From: a virus
IMG/VR virus record: IMGVR_UViG_3300005663_000081
Location: 1 to 45,600 of that record
Direction: 5' to 3' (one strand)
Length of the DNA: 45,600 nt
Shown: positions 35,954 through 45,464 of the stretch, one piece after another
Layout: the number at the start of each line of letters is the position of its first letter
Position numbering within the stretch: the stretch's first letter is position 1
Made by a program: the position numbers and the translations under genes
The notes under the pieces: model-generated
What the model was told of the DNA's origin: nothing
The model's database searches: none
What the model saw: only the letters and a program-made list of their open reading frames with translations

Positions 35954-35955
35954 TT

Positions 35956-36087
35956 ATGCCTCTAAAAGATGGTTCAAGCGACAAGGTTATCAGCGATAAC
36001 GTCCGTGAACTGATGAAGTCTGGAAAAAGAACCAGAGACCAGGCGGTTGCAATCGCCCTGCGTAAAGCTGGAAAGCCTAAAAAGTGA
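35956..36087 (+). CDS. conserved small phage protein beside terminase, 43 aa
   Basis: [20 protein letters not shown]...[20 protein letters not shown] matches a widespread phage small-protein pattern (G-S-S-x-K-x-I-S-x-N...[11 protein letters not shown]). The TGA overlaps the terminase GTG. Role unknown; the DNA-binding look suggests packaging. Confidence 0.75.
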   Translation: MPLKDGSSDKVISDNVRELMKSGKRTRDQAVAIALRKAGKPKK

Positions 36088-37601
36088 CTACCGCAGTAGA
36101 TGTATACGAAGGAATATCTCCCGCTGCGGCTGCGCTCTATAAACAGATAGGGTTTGAGCCGACCGGCCCAGAGCAAAGAACCATTCTTGCGTCTAAGAAG
36201 AGGAAGATAGGACTCTCAGGCGGAGAAGGCGCAGGGAAGTCGGTTCTCGCTTCCAAGATATGGATGGGCAGGTGGCCTGACGACATGGCGGCTAATCCGA
36301 CTTACGGTGACGGTGTCGGAGACCCCCTGCTTTATTGGCTAGTTGGAGAGGATTACTCTCAAGTAGAGGCAGAATTCCACTATATCAAGCAAGACCTGGA
36401 GGAATTGGGTTATCCAATCGATTCTTCCAACATCGTGGACCCAGGCCATATCAAACTCCAACTTCCAAAAGAACGTAACCCTAGATTACTCATTGAGACT
36501 AAAAGCGCCCGTGATCCTTCGAGATTAACCCGTCAACGCCCCCATGGGATACTTCATTGTGAGCCTGGCCTTTCCACGGTCGCTACTTACGAACGCCTGA
36601 ACGGTCGTATCGCTGGCGTTAGAGGGTGGCTGGCTCTGGTAGGGACGTTAGAGGGGTCAATGGGGTATTATCCCCAGTTACTGCAAGCGTGGGCCTCTGG
36701 CGCAGGGGATGAGCAGAGTTTTGAACTTCCTTCTTGGACCAATACACATTATTACCCTGGAGGACGCCAAGACCCTGAGATATTACGCCTGGAAAGAGAA
36801 AGTTCCGACGCGTATTTCATGGAAAGAATCGCTGGGAAGGTCGTTCCGCCGAAGGGATTGGTAATAAACGAGTTCAGGGCTGATATCCATGTCAAAGACG
36901 TGCAATACGACCCCAATTACCCCGTTTATATGTGTGAAGACCCCGGATATGGGGCTCATTCAGCCCACGCATTGCCGGTTTACCAGAATATCGACCACCA
37001 AATCAGGGTTTTTGACCTTATCTACGAACGAGGGCTGATAACGTCCGAGATTATCCGAATCGCCCAAAGAAGGGATTGGTGGAAGGGTCAGAAACAGTTG
37101 GTCATCGACCCGCATTACAAGGACCAACACCACGCCAACCACTCAGTTTCGGAGATTTGGCGGCGAGAGGCGGGAATAACTCCGGAAGCCAACGAACGCG
37201 TTCCGTCTGGACCTGGTATCGAGCGGTTGAAAGGATATTTTAAGGTTGATGCCTTTGGAGTGCCAGGGATAGTTATCTCACCTCATTTACAAGGATTGTT
37301 GAGTGAATTGGGCGCGGCGTTGGACCCGTTTGACAACAAGTCCTACCACCCGTGGAAGTGGAAAGAGGACCGTATGGGTCAGGTTGTCGGCATGGAGCCT
37401 TTGGACGAATACAACCATGCCTGCAAGGCCCTGATTTACTCGATAGTCCATAATTTCGGGTTTGCCTACGGTCAGGAAAGACGGGTTGGAAAGGTCACTC
37501 GGAGAGGTCAAAATATCCAAGGTATCAACCCATTGGCTAAAGCCGGAACCAACCAAACCAACTATGGAGACAACCTTACTACCACCGTGCGGAGACGCTG
37601 A
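36084..37601 (+). CDS. terL: terminase large subunit
   Basis: 505 aa from GTG in GTGA overlap. Walker A is GGEGAGKS (46-53); the Walker B-like strand ends ILHCEPG, with E160 the likely catalytic acid; motif III is [11 protein letters not shown]. The C-terminal nuclease has ED in [10 protein letters not shown] and D in VIDPHYKDQ. It pumps DNA into the prohead and cuts it. The Walker B Asp is replaced by Cys, which is unusual. Followed immediately by the portal gene. Confidence 0.93.
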   Translation: MTTAVDVYEGISPAAAALYKQIGFEPTGPEQRTILASKKRKIGLSGGEGAGKSVLASKIWMGRWPDDMAANPTYGDGVGDPLLYWLVGEDYSQVEAEFHYIKQDLEELGYPIDSSNIVDPGHIKLQLPKERNPRLLIETKSARDPSRLTRQRPHGILHCEPGLSTVATYERLNGRIAGVRGWLALVGTLEGSMGYYPQLLQAWASGAGDEQSFELPSWTNTHYYPGGRQDPEILRLERESSDAYFMERIAGKVVPPKGLVINEFRADIHVKDVQYDPNYPVYMCEDPGYGAHSAHALPVYQNIDHQIRVFDLIYERGLITSEIIRIAQRRDWWKGQKQLVIDPHYKDQHHANHSVSEIWRREAGITPEANERVPSGPGIERLKGYFKVDAFGVPGIVISPHLQGLLSELGAALDPFDNKSYHPWKWKEDRMGQVVGMEPLDEYNHACKALIYSIVHNFGFAYGQERRVGKVTRRGQNIQGINPLAKAGTNQTNYGDNLTTTVRRR

Positions 37602-39523
37602 TGCCCACGATAGCTGAATACATGGCGATAGTGGATAAACGGGAAACAGACCGTTCGGCGTTGCACAACCGTCAAGACGGAGACTTGGACCGGTATTTCC
37701 TAGCCAAATATCGAGGTGAGACGAACGAGAATGGTCAAAACCCGCTGGATAACTTCAAGAAGTTCACCTCCAACGATGCCGCGACTTCGCTCGATCTGGC
37801 GGCTCACCTTATGGGCACGGCTCCGGTATTAATTCGAGTCCGTAAACCCAAAGGTAAAAAGCAACAGCAGGAGATTGACAACCTGAAAGAACTGGCAGGC
37901 ATCGGCTGGCTCTCAGAAGCGGACACCAGAAGGGCTGGACTTGATATGCCGTCCCTCCAAGATGCGCTTGATGGCCAGTCTCTACTCAGAGGCCAGACTT
38001 CCCAGCGGGTTTTGTTGGTCAAGGAAAATATCGACACTCCGCCAGGTAGTTTGGGGCTGGAACCCGGCTTGGAAGATTTGAACGTAGGACCGGACGGTCA
38101 AACAGCGTTGGCAACTCAGCCACAGATCCAGAGAACTAGGACGTTCGTTGACATCCAAGACTGGGACCCCCGTAATACTTACGTATTCATGGGTCCCAAC
38201 GGAAAAGTCGCCGTTTGCCATAAGGCGATGAAAACAGCAGAGCAGATTCTGGCTGAATGGGGAATTACATTAGAAGACGGAACAAAAAATACCGATAAAG
38301 AACACGCAACCTACGAGTTTTTCGACGAACAGATAGGTTGGGTCTCCATGAAGGGTAGGGAGTTAAAACCTGAGACTTCACATGGGATGGGGACTGTACC
38401 TGTGGATGTTCACACCGTGGGATGGATGCCGTTCTTCCAAGCCGAGGGAAAAGATTACGAAGCTCATTATGGGGAGAGTTTCTATCATTCTGTAAGAGAG
38501 ATTTATGACCAGCAGAACTTTATGTTGTCTATCCTAGCTGAGATTTCCTCCCGGTCTATCAACCAAGGATTATTGGTTAAGTCCCGTGATGGATCTTGGA
38601 CTCTGGACGGAGATATCCGGGAGACAGGGGCGGAACTATCGGTAGCAACTGGTGATGACCAAGATGTCGTGCCCATGCCGCCGATTGAGATGGTACAGGC
38701 GTCGGCGACTTTCATGGGGGTAGTTGCGGGGATGGCTCAGAGAGGGACATTCCCTTCCTCCGCTTTCGGTGAATTAGCTTTCCAACTATCAGGGTTTGCG
38801 ATAACGCAGTTGAGACAGGGTATGGAAGCCCCGATTGGCCCCCCTGTGAAAACTGTCACATTGGCCTTCAAGGGGATTCTAAATATCCTCGGGACTGCTT
38901 ATGCGACGGGGAATTTCGATGAGATGACCCTTACCGGACGGATGCAGGATGTTGGAAGAACGGACTTTGAAGAGAAGATTCCCATCCAAGTTTTGCAACA
39001 AGGCGGGAACTTCGATGTCGAGATAGTCCCGCAACTTCCTCAAGACGACGCCAACAAGGTTGCTCTGGCTAATCTTTACGTCCAAGGGGATATTCCTCTG
39101 GCGGATCATAGATTCGTTAGAGAGAAGATTCTGATGATGCAGGACGTGGAACAAGTCGAACGTGCGGTTCAGGAACAATTAGCTAAGACTGGCTCTCCAG
39201 CGGCGTTGGCTTTCTCGAATATGTTGGCGGCAGCGGAGCAGGAGAACTTCGAATTAGCCGAAATATGGTTTACCGAATGGAAGCTAGTTATGACCGAAAG
39301 ATTGATCGCGGTAGCCCAGATAAACGCAATCGCAGCGCAGGTCGGAGTACAGGGTCCGGGAACTCCATCGAATGGAAGCGGGGCTGGTCCAGATCCGAGG
39401 GCGGTGCCTCAACCACTTTTGGGTGGTGGCCCACCTGAGCCTACTCCACAAGCTGGTTCTTTACAGCCAGCAGGCGCAACAAGACCAGGGGCACTAGCAG
39501 GAGCAACGGATAGGGGGTTGTAA
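37601..39523 (+). CDS. portal protein
   Basis: 640 aa, starting at the TGATG junction with TerL. Helix-rich with a Pro/Gly-rich C-terminal tail after about residue 580. Segments such as MGTAPVLIRVRKP, WDPRNTYVFMGPNG and SSRSINQGLLVKSRDG fit the wing and stem parts of large portals. Size, order (TerL-portal-scaffold-capsid) and lack of other candidates support the call. Forms the dodecameric DNA gate. Confidence 0.85.
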   Translation: MPTIAEYMAIVDKRETDRSALHNRQDGDLDRYFLAKYRGETNENGQNPLDNFKKFTSNDAATSLDLAAHLMGTAPVLIRVRKPKGKKQQQEIDNLKELAGIGWLSEADTRRAGLDMPSLQDALDGQSLLRGQTSQRVLLVKENIDTPPGSLGLEPGLEDLNVGPDGQTALATQPQIQRTRTFVDIQDWDPRNTYVFMGPNGKVAVCHKAMKTAEQILAEWGITLEDGTKNTDKEHATYEFFDEQIGWVSMKGRELKPETSHGMGTVPVDVHTVGWMPFFQAEGKDYEAHYGESFYHSVREIYDQQNFMLSILAEISSRSINQGLLVKSRDGSWTLDGDIRETGAELSVATGDDQDVVPMPPIEMVQASATFMGVVAGMAQRGTFPSSAFGELAFQLSGFAITQLRQGMEAPIGPPVKTVTLAFKGILNILGTAYATGNFDEMTLTGRMQDVGRTDFEEKIPIQVLQQGGNFDVEIVPQLPQDDANKVALANLYVQGDIPLADHRFVREKILMMQDVEQVERAVQEQLAKTGSPAALAFSNMLAAAEQENFELAEIWFTEWKLVMTERLIAVAQINAIAAQVGVQGPGTPSNGSGAGPDPRAVPQPLLGGGPPEPTPQAGSLQPAGATRPGALAGATDRGL

Positions 39524-40320
39524 TGACACGCGAAGAGATATTAGAGCGATTTCGTCAGGGGCAAAGCTTGGAAGAGACTCTTCAGCAATTGGCTGACTGG
39601 TGGATTACCAACCATAACGTAGATCCTGCCAAAGCTGCGAGTTTCGCCCAGCAGGATATTGACGAAGTAGGGCAAGCGGCTGAAATAACTGAGGCACCGC
39701 TACCTTTTGAAGGTCCAGTCCCTCGTCCTATAGTCCAACCAGAGGATATTCCGACTAGCATTGCTCCTGGATTTGACCGTTTGAGGTTGGAGGACGAAAT
39801 CTCTGGCCCTACTGAGACTCCATTCGGAGCTACGCGTAGCCTCCAGAATATAGCCTTCGGAGATATTCTGGGGGATAGATTCCCGAATGTTGGGAATAGA
39901 GTCACCTCGGCTCTAGGGAGACAGTTTGATGTCATCCAACCATCCTTTGAAGCATTGCAAGGACTAGGACAACTGGGCGGAGCAAACTTTCGTGATTTTG
40001 CCAACGAAAACTTGGGAAGGGGCGGAATAGACCCCAGGCTTGTTGCTGCTGAAGTCGGTAATCTCTTTGGTAGAGAGGGTTTGAGTGATACTCAGAGCGA
40101 TTTTAGGGATACATTGAGAGCCAATCAAAATACTCAATTAGAACTCGCAACCCAATCTGCGCTGCAAGGAGTCCCAACAAGATTCGCTCCAGCCACTCGG
40201 AGACGTGTACGACGGCAGTTTGACCAGTTCTTATCTGATTCTCCAATCAATCCAGAGACTGGACTCCCGGATTTTGGGCAAAGGAACTTCCTACCAGCCT
40301 TTAATAGAGGCTTGAGGTAA
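39523..40320 (+). CDS. virion-associated protein, 265 aa
   Basis: The start overlaps the portal stop (TAATG). Helical head (EEILERFRQGQSLEETLQQL), Pro-rich linker, then FDVIQPSFEALQGLGQLGG and an Arg-rich end (RRRVRRQFDQFL). Together with the next two genes it resembles internal or ejected proteins of short-tailed phages. No specific family recognised. Confidence 0.6.
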   Translation: MTREEILERFRQGQSLEETLQQLADWWITNHNVDPAKAASFAQQDIDEVGQAAEITEAPLPFEGPVPRPIVQPEDIPTSIAPGFDRLRLEDEISGPTETPFGATRSLQNIAFGDILGDRFPNVGNRVTSALGRQFDVIQPSFEALQGLGQLGGANFRDFANENLGRGGIDPRLVAAEVGNLFGREGLSDTQSDFRDTLRANQNTQLELATQSALQGVPTRFAPATRRRVRRQFDQFLSDSPINPETGLPDFGQRNFLPAFNRGLR

Positions 40321-40817
40321 TGCCTAATATATTTTCTGGCAGAGGTTCCTCCTTTCAACCCTTTGCTAGTCCACGTCAAAGGCTGGGTGCCCAGTCTAGT
40401 TTTGCTGATTTTGATTTACGTACTGATAACCCATCTCGGAGCATTTCAAGAGGACTTCCGCCTGCTTCTATAGGATTACCTCCGGCGTCTAGGGGCTTAC
40501 CTCCAAGCCGCCCGTTCGATGAAAGTTTTAGACGTGGATTATTCCAAGATGACCCTGGATTGGCCTTTCAAACTTCGGTCTCTCAGGCTGGGCTAGACAC
40601 GAACTTAACTGACTTCTTTCGAGGAAAATCGGCTAGATTCCTTCAGCAGTTCCAGGGAGCGTTGGGGAGTCAGATAGACGAATTCGGTCGAAGCGATTTG
40701 AATCCCTTGGACTTTTTCCGAGACCTTGATTTTGAAAGTGAGTTCCTACGGCTCTCTCCTAACGAAAGAGGTGCAAATGACGCTGGATTAAATAGAGCAT
40801 CGAGGTTCCTTTTCTAA
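40320..40817 (+). CDS. virion-associated disordered protein, 165 aa
   Basis: TAATG start. N-terminal low-complexity part with repeated GLPPAS units, then LTDFFRGKSARFLQQFQGAL and a helical end. The FRDF/FRGKSARF style echoes the preceding protein. Probably an internal head or ejection component; inference. Confidence 0.6.
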   Translation: MPNIFSGRGSSFQPFASPRQRLGAQSSFADFDLRTDNPSRSISRGLPPASIGLPPASRGLPPSRPFDESFRRGLFQDDPGLAFQTSVSQAGLDTNLTDFFRGKSARFLQQFQGALGSQIDEFGRSDLNPLDFFRDLDFESEFLRLSPNERGANDAGLNRASRFLF

Positions 40818-43196
40818 GTGGTCACTCAAAACGACATAGACGAACGCCGTCGTCTTCTAGAAGGTCCAGAGGATGAGCGGAAACGTCTCTTGGGCGGGGA
40901 CGAGCGCAAGGCTCTTTTGGGCCAAACGCCGATTGAGTTAGCGGATGAAGTTATTGCCCAACAGGGGGCTGCGCCTCCAGAAGTTGACCTAGCTCCGACT
41001 GGTCAGCCTAGTCTTTTGGACCGTGCGGGGAATCTTGCCGCAAGGTTGGGAACCAGAGGCATCGAAGTCCCTGGCGTAACTCCATTTTTGCGAAATGCCA
41101 CGAATGAGGTATTCCAAGGATTAGAGGCATTTGGGGAAAGTACATTTCGTGGACTGACTTTTCAAGACCCCGTGGGTTCTGGTGGTTCACTGAATCCGGC
41201 CGAGATTATCAACCGTCAGTCGGATGCCTTCCGAGAACGACCCTTAGCGGCACAACTCGGTATCGGGTTGATTGACCCTGGGTTACTTGCCACTCGGCTT
41301 CCAAGTGCAGCGGGAAGAGTTGTCAGCAGCGCCAATGTACGGAACCAAGCATTAGAGAGAGCCGCCCGCCGTCCGCGTGCAACGGGACCATTGGAGACGG
41401 TGGCAGAAATCCAGCAACGTCCACCAGTTCGTCCTCCGGTCGATGAAGTTATTGAGGATGTGGTCGAAGAAGTTGTGCGTCCGGGAGCGATTCCTCGTGG
41501 AACCACTCTGGGGATACTGAAACCCTTGAGTTCTGGAGTTGAGACGACTTTAGCCAAGATGACGGGTCTTATAAAAGAGGCTCGTCCGTTGCAGAGGTCG
41601 GCTATTCGAGCGGGAAGGGCAGCCCAGACGGCAGAACGTGGCACTCGTATCGCTAGGTCTGAGGCTTTAGAACGCAGATTGATAAACCAAGGGATCCCAG
41701 CCCAGGAAGCGAATCGACAGGCAACTTCCCAATTGGGCGGTGATTTACCAGTCCCAGAGTTCGCTCCTTTGGAGATGGGCGCTGCTGAAGTACGGCCATT
41801 ATTTGACCATATCTCGGACGCGTTACCAGTAACTCAAGAGCAATTCTTCAACCGAACAAATACGAGAGTCGCGTTGGAAAGAGTCATCGCTGGTGAACTG
41901 CCGTCGCCATCGGAAACTGAATTACTTCGGAAGATGTTCGGCCAGCAGTTTGTGGAAGCTATCAGAGGCAAGAGAGCATTGAGCGCGCGCTCAGGCGAAG
42001 CCGCGCTGGATGTCTTGAACGCCCCCCGACAAATAATTACTGCCTATGATGTTTCAGCACCTCTAAGACAGGGAGTTGTTCTTGGTCCAGGGCACCCTGG
42101 TCGGTGGAGTGAAAGCACCGTAACGATGTTCAAGGCTTTGGCTCGTGAGGGAGCCGCTGAGGCCGTAGACGTTGGTATTAGGAGCGATAGAAATTTTGTC
42201 CGCTTTGCTGGTAGGCATCCAGCCGGGAACAGCAAAAACCTGTTCATCGCTGATTTGTCTCGCGGAGCTAGGGGTATCTCTGGGCAAGAAGAACAGTTCA
42301 TGTCCAGGCTAGCGAATAAGATTCCTGGGATACGCCAGTCTCAACGCGCTTACGTCACATTCTTGAACAAACTCCGGTTCGATGTTATGTCAGATGTTGT
42401 TGAGGGATGGGAGAGAGCAGGAGTTCAGATAACCGACAATGATTTGGACGAATTGGCTTTGTTCATAAATAGAGCGACAGGCCGAGGAAGTCTTGGACCC
42501 TTGAATGACTTTGCACCGATTTTAAATACGACCTTCTTTGCGCCACGACTATTAGCTTCTAGGATTCAGACACCATTGAGTCTCATAAGTTCTTCGTCTT
42601 TAGTGCGAAAACAAGCTGCGAAAGACTTGAGTAAATTCTTGGGTACTGGGATGACTGTTTTGAGTTTAGCTGCTTTAGCGGGAGCAGCAGTAGAGTTGAA
42701 TCCCAAGAGTAGTGATTTCGGCAAGATACGGATGGGAAACACTAGTATTGAGTTCTGGGGTGGCTTTCAACCTTTGGCTCGGTATGCGGCTCAGTTTACT
42801 TTTGGGGAACGGAAGATAGTGGCTGGGAAGAATCGTGGAGAGATAGTTTCCGTGCCCAGGACTGACTTGAGTACATTCCAAGACCCGATATTCCTCCGGT
42901 TCTTGCGTTCTAAACTGAGCCCGGCTGCGGCTTTCGGTGCAGACCAACTATTGTTTGGCCGAGAGAACTTTATCGGAGAGCCGACAGTCGGTAATGAAGA
43001 CTTTGATGCCAGTGTTTCCGTAGATACTGACTTCCCATTTTTACATGGTGGTATACCGAGAGAATTAGAGAGTCGTTTGGCACCACTATTCTTGCAAGAC
43101 TTGAAAGAAGCCTTCGATGATGAAGGTATAAGTGGTCTGTTCAAGGCGTTGCCTGCTGGATTCGGCGCAGGCTCAGTGACGTTTCCACGAGAATGA
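40818..43196 (+). CDS. large internal virion / polyvalent-type protein
   Basis: 792 aa from GTG directly after the previous stop. A Pro/Arg-rich, partly repetitive first third, a helical middle (RSAIRAGRAAQTAERGTRIA), and a C-terminal region with NTTFFAPRLLASRIQTP, a hydrophobic stretch VLSLAALAGAAVELNP, and SSDFGKIRMGNTSIEFWGGF. That last motif recurs in very long phage polyvalent and internal virion proteins. I infer an ejected internal protein. It is the longest ORF here and stands where a tape measure would not be. Confidence 0.65.
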   Translation: MVTQNDIDERRRLLEGPEDERKRLLGGDERKALLGQTPIELADEVIAQQGAAPPEVDLAPTGQPSLLDRAGNLAARLGTRGIEVPGVTPFLRNATNEVFQGLEAFGESTFRGLTFQDPVGSGGSLNPAEIINRQSDAFRERPLAAQLGIGLIDPGLLATRLPSAAGRVVSSANVRNQALERAARRPRATGPLETVAEIQQRPPVRPPVDEVIEDVVEEVVRPGAIPRGTTLGILKPLSSGVETTLAKMTGLIKEARPLQRSAIRAGRAAQTAERGTRIARSEALERRLINQGIPAQEANRQATSQLGGDLPVPEFAPLEMGAAEVRPLFDHISDALPVTQEQFFNRTNTRVALERVIAGELPSPSETELLRKMFGQQFVEAIRGKRALSARSGEAALDVLNAPRQIITAYDVSAPLRQGVVLGPGHPGRWSESTVTMFKALAREGAAEAVDVGIRSDRNFVRFAGRHPAGNSKNLFIADLSRGARGISGQEEQFMSRLANKIPGIRQSQRAYVTFLNKLRFDVMSDVVEGWERAGVQITDNDLDELALFINRATGRGSLGPLNDFAPILNTTFFAPRLLASRIQTPLSLISSSSLVRKQAAKDLSKFLGTGMTVLSLAALAGAAVELNPKSSDFGKIRMGNTSIEFWGGFQPLARYAAQFTFGERKIVAGKNRGEIVSVPRTDLSTFQDPIFLRFLRSKLSPAAAFGADQLLFGRENFIGEPTVGNEDFDASVSVDTDFPFLHGGIPRELESRLAPLFLQDLKEAFDDEGISGLFKALPAGFGAGSVTFPRE

Positions 43197-43351
43197 CCAC
43201 TGTAGATGACAGGGTATTGTGTCCGACTTGCGCCATCAAGTGGCCTATTCGAGTGCCTAAAGGTAGTACGGCTGACTTTTTCTGCCGGAGTATCCGCTGT
43301 GGAGGGGTATGGAGAACCATTGACAGGAGATTGCCAGTTCTGGTAGCTTAA
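43193..43351 (+). CDS. zinc-ribbon protein, 52 aa
   Basis: ATGA overlap start. CPTCAIKWPIRV...CRSIRCGGVW is a two-knuckle ribbon (C-x2-C, C-x4-C). Lies between the internal protein and a terminator. Confidence 0.6.
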   Translation: MTTVDDRVLCPTCAIKWPIRVPKGSTADFFCRSIRCGGVWRTIDRRLPVLVA

Positions 43352-43389
43352 GAACGAAATACATATCAAGTAGAGATAGAGCGCATGGT

Positions 43390-43420
43390 CGCATATCCCT
43401 TCGGGGAGTGCGGCTTTTTT
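43390..43420 (+). terminator. rho-independent terminator with TTCG loop
   Basis: CGCA-TA-TCCC, loop TTCG, GGGA-G-TGCG, then GGCTTTTTT. A very stable UUCG hairpin followed by a six-T run. Placed just before scaffold and capsid, it may lower read-through or mark a processed 5' end. Confidence 0.75.
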
Positions 43421-43441
43421 ATTGCCCAATTCTGGAGGATT

Positions 43442-44143
43442 ATGAGTCAGCAGAATATCACCGATGAAACGGAAGAGGTAACCACTGAAGCGACGGAGCA
43501 ATGGGCTTCTGACTCAGATAGGTTGGCTCAGGAGGGCGCACCAGAGGCGGATGCACCTCCCTCTACTGAAGCGGAACTCCCTCCTGAGCCCTCCCCTGAA
43601 CTAGTTGCGGCTCAAACACAGATAGCTGAACTCACCCGTGAACGGGAAGAACGAGCGCAAGAAGCCAACGCAGCGGCGATTGAGGGCAATTCGCGGGACA
43701 TGGCAGACCGGTATGCCCAGAACCTAGTTGCAAACGGTAACTACACCGAGGAACAAGCTAGGGCACAAGCTGAATCAGAGCGTTTACGTTGGGTGGCAGA
43801 AGAACGCTTGAAGCTGTCGGACGGACGTGTGGAATCTCTTCATCTAGCCTACGGAGCCAAGGACTTAGCCCGGACATACGGCATCTCAGAAGAATCCTTG
43901 CAAGGTTTCAGCACCATCGACCAGATGGAGAAATACGCGAGGGTGGCTGGTAGCCAAGATAAAAGAATCTCAGCGTTAGAGCAGGGAAAAAGAAATGAAG
44001 CTGCGCCAGTACAGCCATACGCTACACAGGCTAGTCCTGGGGCGAGTGGCGATGGTTCTTACGTAACCAAGCTAAAGAGCGGCGGAGCCCTGCCTTCCTC
44101 AAGCGAAATAGACCAGATAACTGCAAAGTTCCTACAACAGTAA
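43442..44143 (+). CDS. putative scaffolding protein
   Basis: 233 aa from the ATG at 43442 behind GGAGG. Acidic, Glu/Pro-rich head, then a coiled coil (QIAELTREREERAQEANAA), a long helix with RLRWVAEERLKLSDGR, and a basic C-terminal end. Size, charge pattern and position immediately before the capsid gene are typical of scaffolds that guide prohead assembly. Confidence 0.75.
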   Translation: MSQQNITDETEEVTTEATEQWASDSDRLAQEGAPEADAPPSTEAELPPEPSPELVAAQTQIAELTREREERAQEANAAAIEGNSRDMADRYAQNLVANGNYTEEQARAQAESERLRWVAEERLKLSDGRVESLHLAYGAKDLARTYGISEESLQGFSTIDQMEKYARVAGSQDKRISALEQGKRNEAAPVQPYATQASPGASGDGSYVTKLKSGGALPSSSEIDQITAKFLQQ

Positions 44144-44155
44144 GAAGGGGGCACC

Positions 44156-45034
44156 ATCGCACAAGTTACATCAACCACAGCGGCCAACTTCATAGACGAG
44201 ATTTGGTCAAACGAATTAAACAGGGCAATCGAGTTCCAATTGGTGATCGCTGCATTATTTACCGACTGGACCTCAAAGATGAACATGGGTGGTTCTGGCG
44301 ATATCCTCCACCTCCCAGCCCGGCACAACCTGACGACTAACACGAAGTCTTCGGGATCTGATGCTACTCCAGAGGCAATCACGGAAAGTGAGCAGACCTT
44401 CACGGTCAGTCTCCACCAGATCGTGGCCCAGGATATAGAGGACTTTGCCGAGGTGATGTCGAAGTACGACATACGGAACGAATACACCCTAGCGGCGTCC
44501 TACTCGCTCGGACGCTCCATGGATGTTACTGCTGCGGCTTTGCTCGACGACAACACTCTCCAGTCGGTTGGTGTCCTTGCAGCCGAGATGACGGACGACA
44601 ACATGATTCGGGCGTGGCAGTTCCTCCAGGATAGTTCCGGGATGCCACCGTATGTAGGCGTGGTAAGCCCAGCGACTTGGGGTGGGTTCTTGAAGATCGA
44701 GAAGTTCACTCAACAGCTTTACAACGGCGACACCCAGGGCCGAGCGTTACATGACGCTGAGATTGGGCGTGTTTATCAAGCGAAGATGCACATGAGCAAC
44801 CTTACTGTTGGGACCGCCCCGAACTCAACTGGCCATATGTGGGCTGGTGAGCATTTCTTCAAGATCATCAAAAAGGCACCGAAACAGGATACGTGGTTTT
44901 CTCCTTTGGCGAAATCTTGGATAGTTGCCACCGACCAGATTTATGGGATGTTCGAGCGCGAAGAGGCTGACGAAGTGGCGTCGGTGACCACCACGGCCAA
45001 ACTGCACGGCGTCAGACTCCGGGGGTTGAAGTAA
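44156..45034 (+). CDS. major capsid protein (HK97-like)
   Basis: About 292 aa. Capsid features include FIDEIWSNELNRAIE, TESEQTFTVSLHQIVAQDIED, YSLGRSMDVTAAALLDD, YVGVVSPATWGGFLK and a C-terminal TTAKLHGVRLRGLK. The homologous N-terminus is AQVTSTTAANF, preceded by ATC at 44156 with AAGGGGG upstream; no ATG, GTG or TTG occurs before TTG 44237. I therefore propose an ATC start (the GTG at 44240 would remove 28 conserved-looking residues). The frame is the same as the scaffold's and separated from it by one TAA. Confidence 0.85.
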   Translation: MAQVTSTTAANFIDEIWSNELNRAIEFQLVIAALFTDWTSKMNMGGSGDILHLPARHNLTTNTKSSGSDATPEAITESEQTFTVSLHQIVAQDIEDFAEVMSKYDIRNEYTLAASYSLGRSMDVTAAALLDDNTLQSVGVLAAEMTDDNMIRAWQFLQDSSGMPPYVGVVSPATWGGFLKIEKFTQQLYNGDTQGRALHDAEIGRVYQAKMHMSNLTVGTAPNSTGHMWAGEHFFKIIKKAPKQDTWFSPLAKSWIVATDQIYGMFEREEADEVASVTTTAKLHGVRLRGLK

Positions 45035-45038
45035 CTCG

Positions 45039-45464
45039 GTGGATAGCCCTTCGATATTCATCAGACCAGGGAGAGAGAAGAAGCCCTATCGGCTGAAGTG
45101 TCGGTTCAAGGTTGACCCAGATACGAGACCGAGTGACACAGAGAAAGTACGCGTGGCAGCACAATTCGTCGAAGACATGAGAAAGCAAGGTTGGATTCAT
45201 CAGGACGGGTCTGAGTGGTCAATGACTGGCCCCTATCCGGTTATAACTCCAATCACAATTCATGCACCTCGGACACCAACGGCTAAGGAAATGATGTACG
45301 GAGTGAGTCAAGGAGACCAGTTCCTGGCCCCAGAAGGCACGTTGGCCAGCGTAATGCCTACATTGGCGGAAAGCGAGGCGTGGGACTACGAACTTAAAGG
45401 GGTGTTCATCAGGGAAGAAATTTTAACGGAATACCCTGATCCACACGAAGAGGAACGAAGATGA
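45039..45464 (+). CDS. head-associated protein, 141 aa
   Basis: GTG start 5 nt after the capsid stop. Basic N-terminus (IRPGREKKPYRLKCRFKVD), then FVEDMRKQGWIHQDGSEW and an acidic tail. Its ATGA overlaps the next gene. Probably a capsid or head-completion protein; family not recognised. Confidence 0.65.
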   Translation: MDSPSIFIRPGREKKPYRLKCRFKVDPDTRPSDTEKVRVAAQFVEDMRKQGWIHQDGSEWSMTGPYPVITPITIHAPRTPTAKEMMYGVSQGDQFLAPEGTLASVMPTLAESEAWDYELKGVFIREEILTEYPDPHEEERR

